DNA from: an uncultured Treponema sp.
GTDB taxonomy: Bacteria > Spirochaetota > Spirochaetia > Treponematales > Treponemataceae
DNA: 64,000 nt
Assembly (NCBI GenBank): GCA_937902125.1
Contig: CALDIB010000032.1
Span: forward strand, 1 to 64,000
Direction: 5' to 3'
Shown here: piece by piece, positions 1-8,056 of the stretch
Numbering within the stretch: position 1 is the first letter of the stretch
How the letters are laid out: each line of letters opens with the position of its first letter
Position numbers and translations under genes: made by a program
The notes under the pieces: model-generated
What the model was told of the DNA's origin: nothing
The model's database searches: none
Seen by the model: only the letters and a program-made list of their open reading frames with translations

Positions 1-801
1 GCTGTCATGGCGTAATATGATTTTAGGCTCTACCCACACTTTTTGGAGAAGAGCCTCTTTTTTTCCGTTCACCGCAAATCCAAAATAATAGAATTCGTTG
101 ATGTCGTATTGCTCCATTTCCAAAACGCCCTTGCTTTTTCCTTTGACGACATTCACATAAGAAACTATTGATCCAAGGGGAATCCACTTCAATTCCTTTT
201 TGTGGTAGCCGAAGACTTTCATTGAAATAGCCTGCGCGCTCGTTCTGTTTATGACTGAAATGTTTTCGTCGGAGTCGTCGGGAATCTCCGATTCGGCCAA
301 AACATAAGAGTGCGGCTCGTTAAGAACGGGCTTTGGCGTCATGTCAAGGCCGTCTTCAGGGCGGCGGACTTCAAGCAAGAGGGGCGCGTTGGCCACTTTG
401 CCTCGGCTTTTTGTAGGGTTGAACAAGTAATTGTTGTCGGCTTCTTTTTCTGACGGAACAATGGCAAAGTATCTCATTTTTCCAAGGGAAGGATATTTGT
501 TTCCCACATCTGTTCTGTCGGCAAAGGCGCGAAGGTTGGCCTTTCCCAAGCTGTCCCATTGTTTTGTGGCCGCCGAGTGGACAAAAACTTCAAAGGTGAT
601 GTTTCTGTATTCCGTGTAGTTTATGACCCTAATTTTTGAAATGCCTTTTCCCTTTAAATTTTCGGCGTCAAAGACAAAGGCGTTTTTGCTTGGTCCGTCA
701 GGCATTTCGTAATTTGTGTCGATTTTAACGACGGCCTTTTGGGCGGCCGCGCTAAAAAGAATTCCAAAGGAAAGAATGAATGTTGAAATGATTTTTTTCA
801 T
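1..801 (-). CDS. Exported protein of unknown function, 3' end outside the window
   Basis: The visible part is about 267 residues; the gene runs off the left edge. It begins with a clear signal peptide (MKKIISTFILSFGILFSAAA), so it is exported. The start is fixed by an AAGGAG ribosome binding site just upstream. The mature part appears to hold two related halves: each has an I-x-V-x-N-x-T stretch, a VF strand, a W-x-x-LG motif and a Y-F/YY-F strand, suggesting a duplicated beta-rich domain. I do not recognise the family. Its promoter region carries an inverted repeat (853-865) matching one in front of the neighbouring histidine kinase gene, so it may be a target of the two-component system encoded upstream. 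Confidence 0.75.
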   Translation of the reverse strand, partial: MKKIISTFILSFGILFSAAAQKAVVKIDTNYEMPDGPSKNAFVFDAENLKGKGISKIRVINYTEYRNITFEVFVHSAATKQWDSLGKANLRAFADRTDVGNKYPSLGKMRYFAIVPSEKEADNNYLFNPTKSRGKVANAPLLLEVRRPEDGLDMTPKPVLNEPHSYVLAESEIPDDSDENISVINRTSAQAISMKVFGYHKKELKWIPLGSIVSYVNVVKGKSKGVLEMEQYDINEFYYFGFAVNGKKEALLQKVWVEPKIILRHDS

Positions 802-852
802 AGAACGCTCCTTATGGCGAACATTTTACAAAAAACGCCGCCGTCATAAAAG

Positions 853-865
853 GGAGAAAAACTCC
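853..865. promoter_or_regulatory. Inverted repeat GGAG-N5-CTCC, possible response-regulator operator
   Basis: GGAG-AAAAA-CTCC lies upstream of the exported protein gene (start 801), just before an A/T-rich -10-like stretch read on the minus strand. Nearly the same sequence lies at 3558-3572 before the kinase gene. LuxR-type regulators bind short inverted repeats, so a link to the regulator at 1011-1622 is plausible but inferred. Confidence 0.45.
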
Positions 866-953
866 TAATTTTCCGCTCGTGTTTTTGAAGGCAAGACCTT
901 AAGTGTTGTTTACATCGCTACGCTCTGTTTTGTTTATGGAAGTTTATTCAACT

Positions 954-1006
954 GTCCGCTCACGCGGACTGACAATCGAGCGGATTTCGCGCAGGCGCGA
1001 CCTGCG
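954..1006. repeat. Two tandem hairpins after the response regulator gene
   Basis: GTCCGC-TCAC-GCGGAC (954-969) and CGCAGG-N5-CCTGCG (990-1006) follow the stop codon of the minus-strand regulator gene. There is no strong T-run on the minus strand, so they are not classical intrinsic terminators. They resemble the paired hairpins found after several other genes in this window. Confidence 0.5.
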
Positions 1007-1010
1007 TTTT

Positions 1011-1622
1011 TCAACCAAACGCGGCTTCAAGCTCGGCGCGGCTTTTGACGCAAAGCTTGTCGTAAATGTAGCTGACATAGTTTTCCACTGTGTGTTGGCT
1101 TACAAAAAGTTCGGCGGCAATTTCTTCGTTGCTTTTTTGCTGCAAAAGCTTTTCCAAAATGCGCTTTTCCTGCCGCGTCAAAAGCGGAGAGACTTTTTCT
1201 ATTTTTTCCAAGGAGCCGCGCGCCTTTCCCTCAAAATATTCCTTGCCCGAAAGAACCGTTTCAAGGCAGCGGACCAATTCCTCTTCGCTGGCCACCTTGC
1301 TGATGTAGCCCTTTACGCCGGCGGACGCGGCTTGCATTATGTAACCGGCGGTGTCATACATTGAATACATTACGCATTGGACGCTTGGAAAATCCCGCGC
1401 GATTTGAGAGGCCAGCGCGATTCCGCTTTCGTTTAAAAGCTGGACGTCAACGATTACGATTTGCGGAAGCTCATTGCGACCGCCGGCGTCTTTTAAGGCT
1501 TTTAAGCATTCTTGGCTTTTGGAAAAGGTTTTTGGAACGCGCCAGTCGGTGTTCTCTTCCAAATAATCCTTAACGCCCTTTTGCATCATTTTGTGGTCGT
1601 CCACAATGTAAAGCCTTTTCAT
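1011..1622 (-). CDS. LuxR/NarL-family two-component response regulator
   Basis: 203 residues. Residues 1-125 form a receiver domain with the acidic pair D8/D9, phosphoacceptor D59 (in IVIVDVQLL), S87 and K109. Residues about 147-200 form a LuxR-type helix-turn-helix (LTRQEKRILEKL...SQHTVENYVSYIYDKL). It should be phosphorylated by the histidine kinase encoded 3 bp upstream and bind DNA as a dimer. The two genes form an operon. The targets are unknown, but a shared inverted repeat in front of the kinase gene (3558-3572) and the exported protein gene (853-865) suggests autoregulation and control of the downstream gene. Confidence 0.9.
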   Translation of the reverse strand: MKRLYIVDDHKMMQKGVKDYLEENTDWRVPKTFSKSQECLKALKDAGGRNELPQIVIVDVQLLNESGIALASQIARDFPSVQCVMYSMYDTAGYIMQAASAGVKGYISKVASEEELVRCLETVLSGKEYFEGKARGSLEKIEKVSPLLTRQEKRILEKLLQQKSNEEIAAELFVSQHTVENYVSYIYDKLCVKSRAELEAAFG

Positions 1623-1625
1623 TTT

Positions 1626-3521
1626 TTAAATCTCCACGCTGAGCTTGATTTGCATTCCGTCGTCTGGGGCGGAACGGAAGCTTATCGCCGCTCCGATTGT
1701 CTTGGCGCGTTCCTGCATTTGCCTAAGGCCAAAATGCGTCCGCCAGTTGGCGCCGGACCTGGCCTTGTCCAAGTCGCAGCCGCGGCCGTTGTCTATTATA
1801 AAAAGCGTAAGAACTTTTTTGTCCTGCTGGCTTTCCGTCCGCGCCAAAATTTGCGCCTCGGTCGCGTAGGAATGTTTTTCGATGTTGGCAAACGCCTCTT
1901 GGACGATTCTTACAAGGCATTGGCACTTTTCCTTTTCCACAAGAATTTCTTCAAGGCCTTGCGCCGCGTTAAGCGAGCATTTGATTTTTGACTTGGCCTC
2001 AAACTGCTCGCCCAGGGATTTTAGAATCGAAAGCAAATTTATTTTTCCGGGATTGGGCGACGGAAGCGAAAATTCCGCAGGCTCCAGGCCGTAGCAAATG
2101 TTCCGCATCTTTACTATGCAGTCCGTGATTTTTTCGGACAAGTCCTTTTGCTTTTGCTCTTGCCCTTCTTGGACTTTTAGCATTTCCGCCTCGATGCGAA
2201 TCGCTCGGATGTCCTGCACGATTGAGTCGTGGATGTCGCGGGAAATTTTTCCCCGCTCCTCCTCTTGGATTTGAAAGGCGATTCTCCTTTGCCAAGAAAC
2301 GGAAAAGCGGCCTTTTAAAAATTCGTAAAACAAGAGCAGCAAAAGCAAAATGACAAACACAAGGCCCGCGCAAATTCTTACAAGCCAGGCCGTCGCGGAG
2401 TCGGCGCCGCCCATGCGCGCAAAATTAAAAAGCCTCTTTGAGGCCTGCGCGACATTGATTCCGTCGTAAAGCCATTTTGTCTTTTTGTCCGCGTCGCGAA
2501 TTAAAAGGCCGCCCTTTGTTCCTTTTATTGGAAGCGGGTCGCTGCTGTTAAAGGAATATGTGACGGCGTAAATTTCTTTTAGCGCTTCCGGGATAAAAAA
2601 GCTAAGTCCGTTTTGGCCGTCTGTGATTTCAAAAACAAGGGAATGGTCCCAGGTCCATTTTTCAGACGGAAGGCCTTTGTCTTTAAATGAGCCTTTCATC
2701 AAGATTGCGTAAAGGCTTTCGTTGGCCTCGGCGAATGTCGTTTCTGTCCAAATCATTCCAATGTTCATTGCGTTGACTTTGTCCCGCTCTCTTATAGTCA
2801 CGGCGCTTTCTTTTAAGGCTTTTCCGTCCTTGTCGCGGCGGAACAAATATTTTTCAAGCGGAACGATTGAAACCTTGTCCGCTTGATTCAAAAAATCCTC
2901 GGCCCTGCCGTTTTCCAAAAGCCATTCAAGCGCCTCGGCCCCGTAGACAAAGGCGCCGTCGTCTTTTTGAAGCGCGAAAATCGGATTTGCTCCCGGGTCC
3001 GCGAATGTGTAAAGCGCGTTCAAAAAACCGTCGCAGTCGGGACGCGCGGGGCTTTGAATGTAGGCCGTCCAAAGGTCTTGAAAAAGCCAGCCCTCCAAAG
3101 CGCTGTGCCGCCAAACGCCGGCCGCCGAATATTTTTGTTCGCTGTCTTTTTGCGCGGTGTGAAGGCCTTCATGCAAAAACAGGTTTCCGCTTCCGTGGGC
3201 TTTGTAGTTTCCGCAGTGAACCATAAAGTAAAGCTTTTGCGTTTTTGGCCAAAAATGCATTCCGTAAACAAAGCGCGCTCTTGTGTCGGGGAACGGCTCG
3301 AACAGGACGCGCGTTTCGCCGCTGGATTTTTCAAAAGAATACAAGCGGTTCTTTCCGTCGGCGGCGCTTGCCGCGCTCACAAAAATCCACTGGCCGTCGT
3401 CGGATTGCGTCCATTCGTAAAGCGCTTGGGTCTCGCTTAAAATTTCTTGCGGCAAGCTTTGCGATGTCGCCTTTGCTGCCAAAAAAAATACGGCGGCGAA
3501 AAAAAGAAAATGCCTTTTCAT
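1626..3521 (-). CDS. Membrane sensor histidine kinase, NarX/DegS (HisKA_3) type
   Basis: 631 residues from the chosen start. There is an N-terminal signal peptide or first membrane segment, then a large sensor region of about 350 residues outside the membrane with no recognised domain. A strong membrane segment near residue 380-402 (VFVILLLLLLFYEF) follows. The HisKA_3 dimerisation helix has the phosphoaccepting histidine at about 431 (SRDIHDSIVQDI), and the ATPase domain shows an N-box (QEAFANIEKH) and DNGRG. It partners the LuxR regulator 3 bp downstream. ATG at 3521 is preferred because it opens the signal peptide; ATGs at 3530/3533 are alternatives, and no strong ribosome binding site decides. 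Confidence 0.88.
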   Translation of the reverse strand: MKRHFLFFAAVFFLAAKATSQSLPQEILSETQALYEWTQSDDGQWIFVSAASAADGKNRLYSFEKSSGETRVLFEPFPDTRARFVYGMHFWPKTQKLYFMVHCGNYKAHGSGNLFLHEGLHTAQKDSEQKYSAAGVWRHSALEGWLFQDLWTAYIQSPARPDCDGFLNALYTFADPGANPIFALQKDDGAFVYGAEALEWLLENGRAEDFLNQADKVSIVPLEKYLFRRDKDGKALKESAVTIRERDKVNAMNIGMIWTETTFAEANESLYAILMKGSFKDKGLPSEKWTWDHSLVFEITDGQNGLSFFIPEALKEIYAVTYSFNSSDPLPIKGTKGGLLIRDADKKTKWLYDGINVAQASKRLFNFARMGGADSATAWLVRICAGLVFVILLLLLLFYEFLKGRFSVSWQRRIAFQIQEEERGKISRDIHDSIVQDIRAIRIEAEMLKVQEGQEQKQKDLSEKITDCIVKMRNICYGLEPAEFSLPSPNPGKINLLSILKSLGEQFEAKSKIKCSLNAAQGLEEILVEKEKCQCLVRIVQEAFANIEKHSYATEAQILARTESQQDKKVLTLFIIDNGRGCDLDKARSGANWRTHFGLRQMQERAKTIGAAISFRSAPDDGMQIKLSVEI

Positions 3522-3557
3522 CGCCGCCATCATAGCGCAAATCGCCGATAAATTATA

Positions 3558-3572
3558 GGGAGAGAAACTCCC
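3558..3572. promoter_or_regulatory. Inverted repeat GGGAG-N5-CTCCC abutting a -10 box of the kinase operon
   Basis: GGGAG-AGAAA-CTCCC sits immediately upstream of a TATAAT box (minus strand) in front of the kinase gene, in the -35/-10 spacer. The core GGAG-N5-CTCC is shared with 853-865. A weaker relative, GAG-TTTTA-CTC, lies at 4054-4064 before the lipoprotein gene. Confidence 0.5.
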
Positions 3573-3583
3573 AGGCAAACCGC

Positions 3584-3991
3584 TTAGTCCTTGGCCGCGT
3601 AAAACCACGCCATCGGAGAAACGTCCGCTTCTCCGTAAAAGACTATGTTGTTTCCAACTGACTTCAAGGTGGCCATTTCTTCTGCCACCATGCTTTCCGG
3701 CATTCCAGATCTGACAAGCGCGTCGTAAAGTTGCGTTCCTGTGACTTTACTCGTCGTTACATTAGACGACTTGCTCTGCAAAGCGTCTTTTATGCCTTTC
3801 ATCTGGGCGAATGTTATTCCGCTTCCGTAGTTTGTTTTTGCGTCGTTGGCAGCCTTGCAGTCGCTGTATGAAGCCGTGCCTTGGTCAAACCCATAGATTG
3901 TTGAGTCAGAATATCCCGAGTCGGAACTGTTGCTGCAGGAAGCCAAGGCAAGAACAAGCGCGGCAATGGCCAACGCGAATAATTTTTTCAT
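3584..3991 (-). CDS. Small lipoprotein of unknown function
   Basis: 135 residues. The start at 3991 follows a good GGAGG site and gives a lipoprotein signal peptide with lipobox LASC, so the mature protein is a lipid-anchored protein beginning at the cysteine. The mature part starts with a Ser-rich linker (SNSSDSGYSDS) and then shows a pattern suggestive of a small alpha-helical domain. I do not recognise the family. A weak version of the GGAG-N5-CTCC repeat lies upstream (4054-4064), which could link it to the neighbouring two-component system. Confidence 0.75.
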   Translation of the reverse strand: MKKLFALAIAALVLALASCSNSSDSGYSDSTIYGFDQGTASYSDCKAANDAKTNYGSGITFAQMKGIKDALQSKSSNVTTSKVTGTQLYDALVRSGMPESMVAEEMATLKSVGNNIVFYGEADVSPMAWFYAAKD

Positions 3992-4085
3992 AGAATCCTC
4001 CATAGGTATTTGTTTTATGAGAATTGTGTGGGAAAAAATTATTTTTTTGAATGGAGTTTTACTCATAATTTTTGCCGCGCAAAAA

Positions 4086-4115
4086 AAAAGCGGGGCAGCC
4101 GCCCCGCTTTTTTGT
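4086..4115. terminator. Bidirectional intrinsic terminator
   Basis: GCGGGGC-AGCC-GCCCCGC (4090-4107) is flanked by A9 on the left and T6 on the right. It would stop metK transcripts reading leftwards before the lipoprotein gene. Confidence 0.85.
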
Positions 4116-4184
4116 CTTGTGAAAGCCTATTGCGGCGCGACAATTTTTGCCCCGCTTTTTGGCCTTTCAACCGATTGACTGTTC

Positions 4185-5357
4185 CTACTTTATCGCCTTT
4201 TTAAGCGCGTCCTTTTTGTCGGTCTTTTCCCAGCTGAATTCCTTGCGGCCAAAGTGTCCGTAAGAGGCTGTGGGAGAATAAACCGGCTTTTTAAGGTCCA
4301 GCGTCTTTATGATTCCCGCCGGGCTGCAGTCAAAGACCTTTGATACGGCCTTTGAAATTTCCGAGTCGGGAACTTTTCCAGTTCCAAAAGTGTCAACCAT
4401 AATAGAAACCGGGAAGGGGACGCCAATTGCGTAGGCAAGCTCCACCTCGGCGCGGTCGGCAAGACCGGCGGCCACGATGTTCTTTGCGATGTAGCGAGCC
4501 ATGTAGGCGGCCGAGCGGTCAACCTTTGAGGGGTCCTTTCCGCTAAAGGCTCCGCCGCCGTGACGGCCCATTCCGCCGTAAGTGTCAACGATGATTTTTC
4601 TGCCTGTCAAGCCGGAATCTCCGTGGGGGCCGCCAACGATGAACTGGCCGGTGGGATTGATGAAGTACTTGGTCTTTTTGTCCAAAAGGCCGGTTGGCTC
4701 CAAAACGGGCTTGATGATTCGCTCAATCAAGTCGTCCTTGATTGTCTTGTATTTTACGTCTGGGTTGTGCTGGTGGGAAAGAACCACCGTGTCAATGTGA
4801 ACGGGCTTGTGGCCTTCGTATTCCAGCGTGACCTGGGCTTTGGCGTCCGGGCGCATCCATTCGATTTTCTTTGAATGGCGGGCCTTTGAGGCGGCGCGCA
4901 AAAGCTTGTGGGCGAACATTACCGGCGCCGGCATAAGTTCCGGCGTTTCGTTGCAGGCAAAGCCGAACATCATTCCTTGGTCTCCGGCGCCCTGCTGGCC
5001 CTTGTATTCGGCCAAGCCCGTTCCAACAACGCCTTGGTTGATGTCGGGCGACTGCGCGTGAACGGTGTTCAAAACCGCCATCGAATCCGCGTCAAGGCCG
5101 TAGTCGGCGTTTGTGTAGCCGATTTTGCGCGCAACGTCCCGCGCGATTGTTTGGATGTCCAGCTCCTTGAATTTGGTGGAAATTTCTCCGCCAACCAAGA
5201 CCATGCCAGTCGTCGTAAAGCACTCGCAGGCAACGTGACTGTTAGGATCTTTGGCCAGACAAGCGTCCAACACTGCGTCGGAAATCTGGTCGCACACCTT
5301 GTCCGGGTGTCCTTCGCTTACAGATTCCGAGGTGAACAAATAACGATTGTTTGTCAT
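4185..5357 (-). CDS. metK: S-adenosylmethionine synthetase
   Basis: 390 residues, the usual MetK length. It makes S-adenosylmethionine from methionine and ATP in the cytoplasm. Visible hallmarks are the N-terminal [15 protein letters not shown] stretch, the ATP-binding GAGDQG motif and the second signature GGGAFSGKD. The start at 5357 follows AGGAGAAGGACA, so the longer upstream reading is not used. The leader is about 100 nt; I looked for a SAM riboswitch and saw none. It is transcribed away from the glycogen-binding-domain gene at 5526. Confidence 0.97.
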   Translation of the reverse strand: MTNNRYLFTSESVSEGHPDKVCDQISDAVLDACLAKDPNSHVACECFTTTGMVLVGGEISTKFKELDIQTIARDVARKIGYTNADYGLDADSMAVLNTVHAQSPDINQGVVGTGLAEYKGQQGAGDQGMMFGFACNETPELMPAPVMFAHKLLRAASKARHSKKIEWMRPDAKAQVTLEYEGHKPVHIDTVVLSHQHNPDVKYKTIKDDLIERIIKPVLEPTGLLDKKTKYFINPTGQFIVGGPHGDSGLTGRKIIVDTYGGMGRHGGGAFSGKDPSKVDRSAAYMARYIAKNIVAAGLADRAEVELAYAIGVPFPVSIMVDTFGTGKVPDSEISKAVSKVFDCSPAGIIKTLDLKKPVYSPTASYGHFGRKEFSWEKTDKKDALKKAIK

Positions 5358-5467
5358 TGTCCTTCTCCTGATGATGATGTAAAAGATCTTCGGCGGGCAT
5401 GTGGCGAGCGCGTCCGCCGTTTTCGGGCTGAAAGTCCGAAATAAGCCGCTCAAATTTTAAAAAAGAC

Positions 5468-5496
5468 TTGAACAACTTTGAAAAATATATTATAGT
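5468..5496 (+). promoter_or_regulatory. Promoter of the CBM48 protein gene
   Basis: TTGAAC - 17 nt - TATAGT. The start site would be near 5503, giving a leader of about 23 nt that contains an AAGGGGA ribosome binding site. Confidence 0.65.
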
Positions 5497-5525
5497 ATTT
5501 TATCTTTTATTTCAAGGGGATAGCA

Positions 5526-5843
5526 ATGCCTTTAAAAAAGACCTTTTCAAAAGATAAAAAAAAGTGTACTGTGACTTTTACGGTAACTCCAGAGGCGGCT
5601 CAAGGCGCTGAGACAATCAACCTTGCCGGCGACTTCAACAGCTGGAGCAGCAAAGAGAATCCTTTAAAAAAGGGCAAGGATGGAACTTTCTCCGTAAAGT
5701 TGACCCTTGACGCTGGCCGCGAATACCAGTTCCGCTATCTTATCGACGGAAAAAAATGGGAAAACGACTGGAAGGCCGACAAGTACGTCGCCGCGCCTTA
5801 CTCAAATGCCGACAACTCGGTTGTGTCCACTATTCCCGAGTAA
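5526..5843 (+). CDS. Stand-alone CBM48 / AMPK-beta-like glycogen-binding domain protein
   Basis: 105 residues, almost entirely one early-set (Ig-like) carbohydrate-binding domain of the isoamylase N-terminal type. Motifs are INLAGDFNSWS, then GTFSVKLTLDAGREYQFRYLIDGKKWEND. There is no signal peptide and no catalytic domain. Such domains bind glycogen or starch and normally sit at the N-terminus of branching or debranching enzymes or on AMPK beta. As a free domain it may recruit partners to glycogen or regulate its metabolism, which is inference. It has its own promoter, a good AAGGGGA site and a terminator after it. Confidence 0.88.
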   Translation: MPLKKTFSKDKKKCTVTFTVTPEAAQGAETINLAGDFNSWSSKENPLKKGKDGTFSVKLTLDAGREYQFRYLIDGKKWENDWKADKYVAAPYSNADNSVVSTIPE

Positions 5844-5871
5844 GTCAACTTTAGCTTTGTCGATGCAAAAA

Positions 5872-5903
5872 CAAAAAAACCGCTCCTTTCGGGGCGGTTT
5901 TTT
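5872..5903. terminator. Bidirectional intrinsic terminator
   Basis: AACCGCTCC-TTTC-GGGGCGGTT (5878-5899) has A-rich sequence on the left and T6 on the right. It ends the CBM48 gene and can also stop pheS transcripts from the other side. Confidence 0.85.
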
Positions 5904-5920
5904 GTTTTTAAACCAATACG

Positions 5921-5982
5921 CGAGTTTCAGCTTTGCTGAAACTCGATAAAGTTCTAGCTTCGCTGCGCGAAGCTAGAACTTT
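5921..5982. repeat. Tandem perfect palindromes at the end of pheS; one contains the stop codon
   Basis: First palindrome: CGAGTTTCAGC-TTT-GCTGAAACTCG (5921-5945), an 11-bp stem. Second: AAAGTTCTAGCTTCG, a 5-nt loop, and its exact complement (5948-5982), a 15-bp stem. The right arm of the second one holds the last codons and TAG of pheS (5973-5982), so the gene end is copied in inverse orientation. Confidence 0.85.
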
Positions 5983-7529
5983 GCCTTTCTTAGTCGGACT
6001 CTTTCAATGTCTTCGCTAAAGAGTTCCCGCAAGTCGTTCAAGCCCAACGCCATAAGCGCCATGCGGTCAATACCGATTCCCCAAGCCAAAACAGGAACGT
6101 CGATTCCCATGGCCTTTGTCACTTCCGGACGGAAAATGCCGCTTCCTCCAAGCTCAAACCAGCCCAATTTGGGGTGCTTGATGTGAACTTCGATGCTGGG
6201 CTCGGTAAAGGGGAAGTAGCCGGGAACGTATTTAACTTCCGTGGCGCCCGCGATTTCTTTGGCGAACATTTCCAAAAAGCCCAAAAGGGTTCTCAAGTTC
6301 ACGTCGTTTCCCAAAACGATTCCCTCTGTTTGGTAAAAGTCGCTAAGGTGGGTGGCGTCAACCTTGTCGTATCTAAAGCAGCGGGCGATTCCAAAGTATT
6401 TTCCGGGAATCTTGGCCTTGTGCAGCTGGTGGGCGCTCAAAACCGTTCCCTGGCTGCGCAAAATAAGGCGGCGGGTAAATTCGTTGTCAAACTGGTAGTT
6501 CCAGCCCCGGCTTCCTGAATTTCCGCCGTTTTCGTGGACGGCCTTGACGTTGCTCAAATACGGCTCCTCAATGCTTTTGGCGTGAGTGGGATTTTTGATG
6601 CGGTAAACGTCGTGAATGTCCCGGGCGGCGTGGAACTGGGGCATAAAGAGCGCGTCGCCGTTCCAGAATTCGGTCTCCACAAGGGGGCCGTCAAATTCTT
6701 CAAAGCCCAAAGAGCATAATTTGTCCTTTACGGATTCCAAGAACTGGACATAAGGATTTGTACGTCCTGGAATTATGCGGGCCGGCGGAACGCCGATATT
6801 GTAGCCGCGGAAGTTTCCTTTTTTCCATTCGCCGGAAGCGAGCATGGCCGGAGTGATTTCTCCGATTTCGTTTCCCGTGATGCCCGCGCTCTTGAGGGCG
6901 TCCACAACTTGGCTAAAGGCTTCCTTTAATTTGTAGACAACGGTTTCCCGTTCAATGGTGCGGAAGGGGGTTTCGGACACGCCCCGCTTTTTTGTAAGGC
7001 CGCCCATGACTTCAACTTCTTTGACGGTCAAGTTTGCCGCGTCAAGGGTTGAATTTTCGGCGGCGGCCGCCTTTTGAATCAAGGCCTTGGCGACCGTTAT
7101 TCTTTCTGGCAAGGGCTTTCCTGTGGTTTCGGCCTTTTTTTCGCCGTTCATGGCAAGAACTCCGTCCTTGCTCAAGGCGCCAAAGGCTGAGCCCACGTCT
7201 TTGTTTTCTATGTTCAAGGCCGCCGCGATTTCGGGCAGGCTTTTGGCTCCCTCTTTTTGAAGGAGGGCCACGATTTTTTCTTCAACAAAGCCTTCCGCCT
7301 GAATTTTCTTTCCAAAGTCGGTAAGCTCAAAATAAGTGTGGGGCGTGCGGGCCGCTTCCGCCAAAAGCTGCTTTCCGGCAAGCCAGCTGAAGGCTTGGTT
7401 GGCGTGGCCTTCTTTATAGCCAAGTTCCGCCTGAAGTTTGGCCGACGTAAGCTCGTCCTTGAGGCCGTAGCGGAGCAATACTTTTGTTTCCAATGGATGA
7501 AGGTTTTTGATTACGCTTGAAATGTCCAT
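5973..7529 (-). CDS. pheS: Phenylalanine-tRNA ligase alpha subunit, archaeal/eukaryal type
   Basis: 518 residues, much longer than the usual bacterial PheS of about 330. It charges tRNA-Phe together with a beta subunit. The N-terminal ~240 residues contain winged-helix-like repeats typical of the archaeal/eukaryal form. The class II catalytic core follows, with TEFWNGDALFMPQFHAARD, motif 2 (GIARCFRYDKVDATHLSDF) and motif 3 (LAWGIGIDRMALMALG). Spirochaetes are known to carry this form. pheT is not adjacent and not in the window. An AAGGAAC ribosome binding site precedes the start. Confidence 0.95.
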   Translation of the reverse strand: MDISSVIKNLHPLETKVLLRYGLKDELTSAKLQAELGYKEGHANQAFSWLAGKQLLAEAARTPHTYFELTDFGKKIQAEGFVEEKIVALLQKEGAKSLPEIAAALNIENKDVGSAFGALSKDGVLAMNGEKKAETTGKPLPERITVAKALIQKAAAAENSTLDAANLTVKEVEVMGGLTKKRGVSETPFRTIERETVVYKLKEAFSQVVDALKSAGITGNEIGEITPAMLASGEWKKGNFRGYNIGVPPARIIPGRTNPYVQFLESVKDKLCSLGFEEFDGPLVETEFWNGDALFMPQFHAARDIHDVYRIKNPTHAKSIEEPYLSNVKAVHENGGNSGSRGWNYQFDNEFTRRLILRSQGTVLSAHQLHKAKIPGKYFGIARCFRYDKVDATHLSDFYQTEGIVLGNDVNLRTLLGFLEMFAKEIAGATEVKYVPGYFPFTEPSIEVHIKHPKLGWFELGGSGIFRPEVTKAMGIDVPVLAWGIGIDRMALMALGLNDLRELFSEDIERVRLRKAKF

Positions 7530-7549
7530 TTTTTTAACTGTTCCTTAAT

Positions 7550-7595
7550 AAAAAAAAATTGCAGGGGAGCGCCAATTGTCGCGGCGTTCCCCCTA
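7550..7595 (-). terminator. Intrinsic terminator after the 131-aa exported protein gene
   Basis: Read on the minus strand, GGGGAACGCC (7592-7583) pairs with GGCGCTCCCC (7573-7564), followed by a run of T residues (A-run at 7550-7559 on the plus strand). It separates the exported protein gene from pheS. Confidence 0.65.
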
Positions 7596-7604
7596 AAGTT
7601 GGTC

Positions 7605-8000
7605 TTAGCGCTGGAATTTTACTTGGCAGGCGTATGTGGCTTGCTTGAGGCCCCGGGCGTTCTTCTTGTAAGAAAGGCGGTCGGCCTTCATGTACTTGTA
7701 GCCGTAGTAGTTGCGCTCAAGCTGGAAGTCGTTCAAGCACTGGTGGATTGTCTCCCGAGCCTCTGACTCCTTGAAAGAAACCTCAAGGCAAGTGTAGTAA
7801 ATGCGAACTTCGTCCAAGGCGGCGATGTATTCGATGCGCACTTGGGCGGTCTTGTTTTGAGTGTGCATGTCTTCGGGAACGATTACCTGAACGCTTGTGT
7901 CCATAGAAGCGCTTTCTTCGTCAACCTCAGCCGACTTGTCTTTGGCGAAAGCGACTGAAAGAGCCATCATAATCGCGATAATTCCAATAAATTTTTTCAT
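7605..8000 (-). CDS. Small exported protein of unknown function
   Basis: 131 residues with a signal peptide (MKKFIGIIAIMMALSVAFA). The mature part begins with an acidic stretch and continues with alternating strands (VRIEYIAALDEVRIYYTCLEVSF, YYGYKYMKADRLSY). Two cysteines could form a disulphide. AAGGAGG lies 7 nt before the ATG. The family is not recognised. It lies upstream of pheS in the same direction but is separated from it by a terminator-like hairpin. Confidence 0.75.
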   Translation of the reverse strand: MKKFIGIIAIMMALSVAFAKDKSAEVDEESASMDTSVQVIVPEDMHTQNKTAQVRIEYIAALDEVRIYYTCLEVSFKESEARETIHQCLNDFQLERNYYGYKYMKADRLSYKKNARGLKQATYACQVKFQR

Positions 8001-8056
8001 TGTTAGCCTCCTTGTAAGCCAGAGAAAGATGGCGGATTTTTGCCGTCCGCCGTTTC

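Noticed and set aside
903..1364. Plus-strand reading frame of 153 codons
   Set aside because: It is antisense to the response regulator, whose receiver and helix-turn-helix motifs are intact; it shows no recognisable domain.
5358..5470. Possible SAM riboswitch in the leader of metK
   Set aside because: The leader is long enough, but I could not find the conserved parts of known SAM riboswitch classes, nor a terminator-antiterminator pair.
5948..5982. Ordinary intrinsic terminator of pheS
   Set aside because: The stem is perfect and long but lacks a T-run on the pheS strand; a normal bidirectional terminator lies just beyond it at 5872-5903.
7530..7604. T-box element before pheS
   Set aside because: Only a terminator-like hairpin for the gene before it is present; the specifier loop and T-box sequence are absent.
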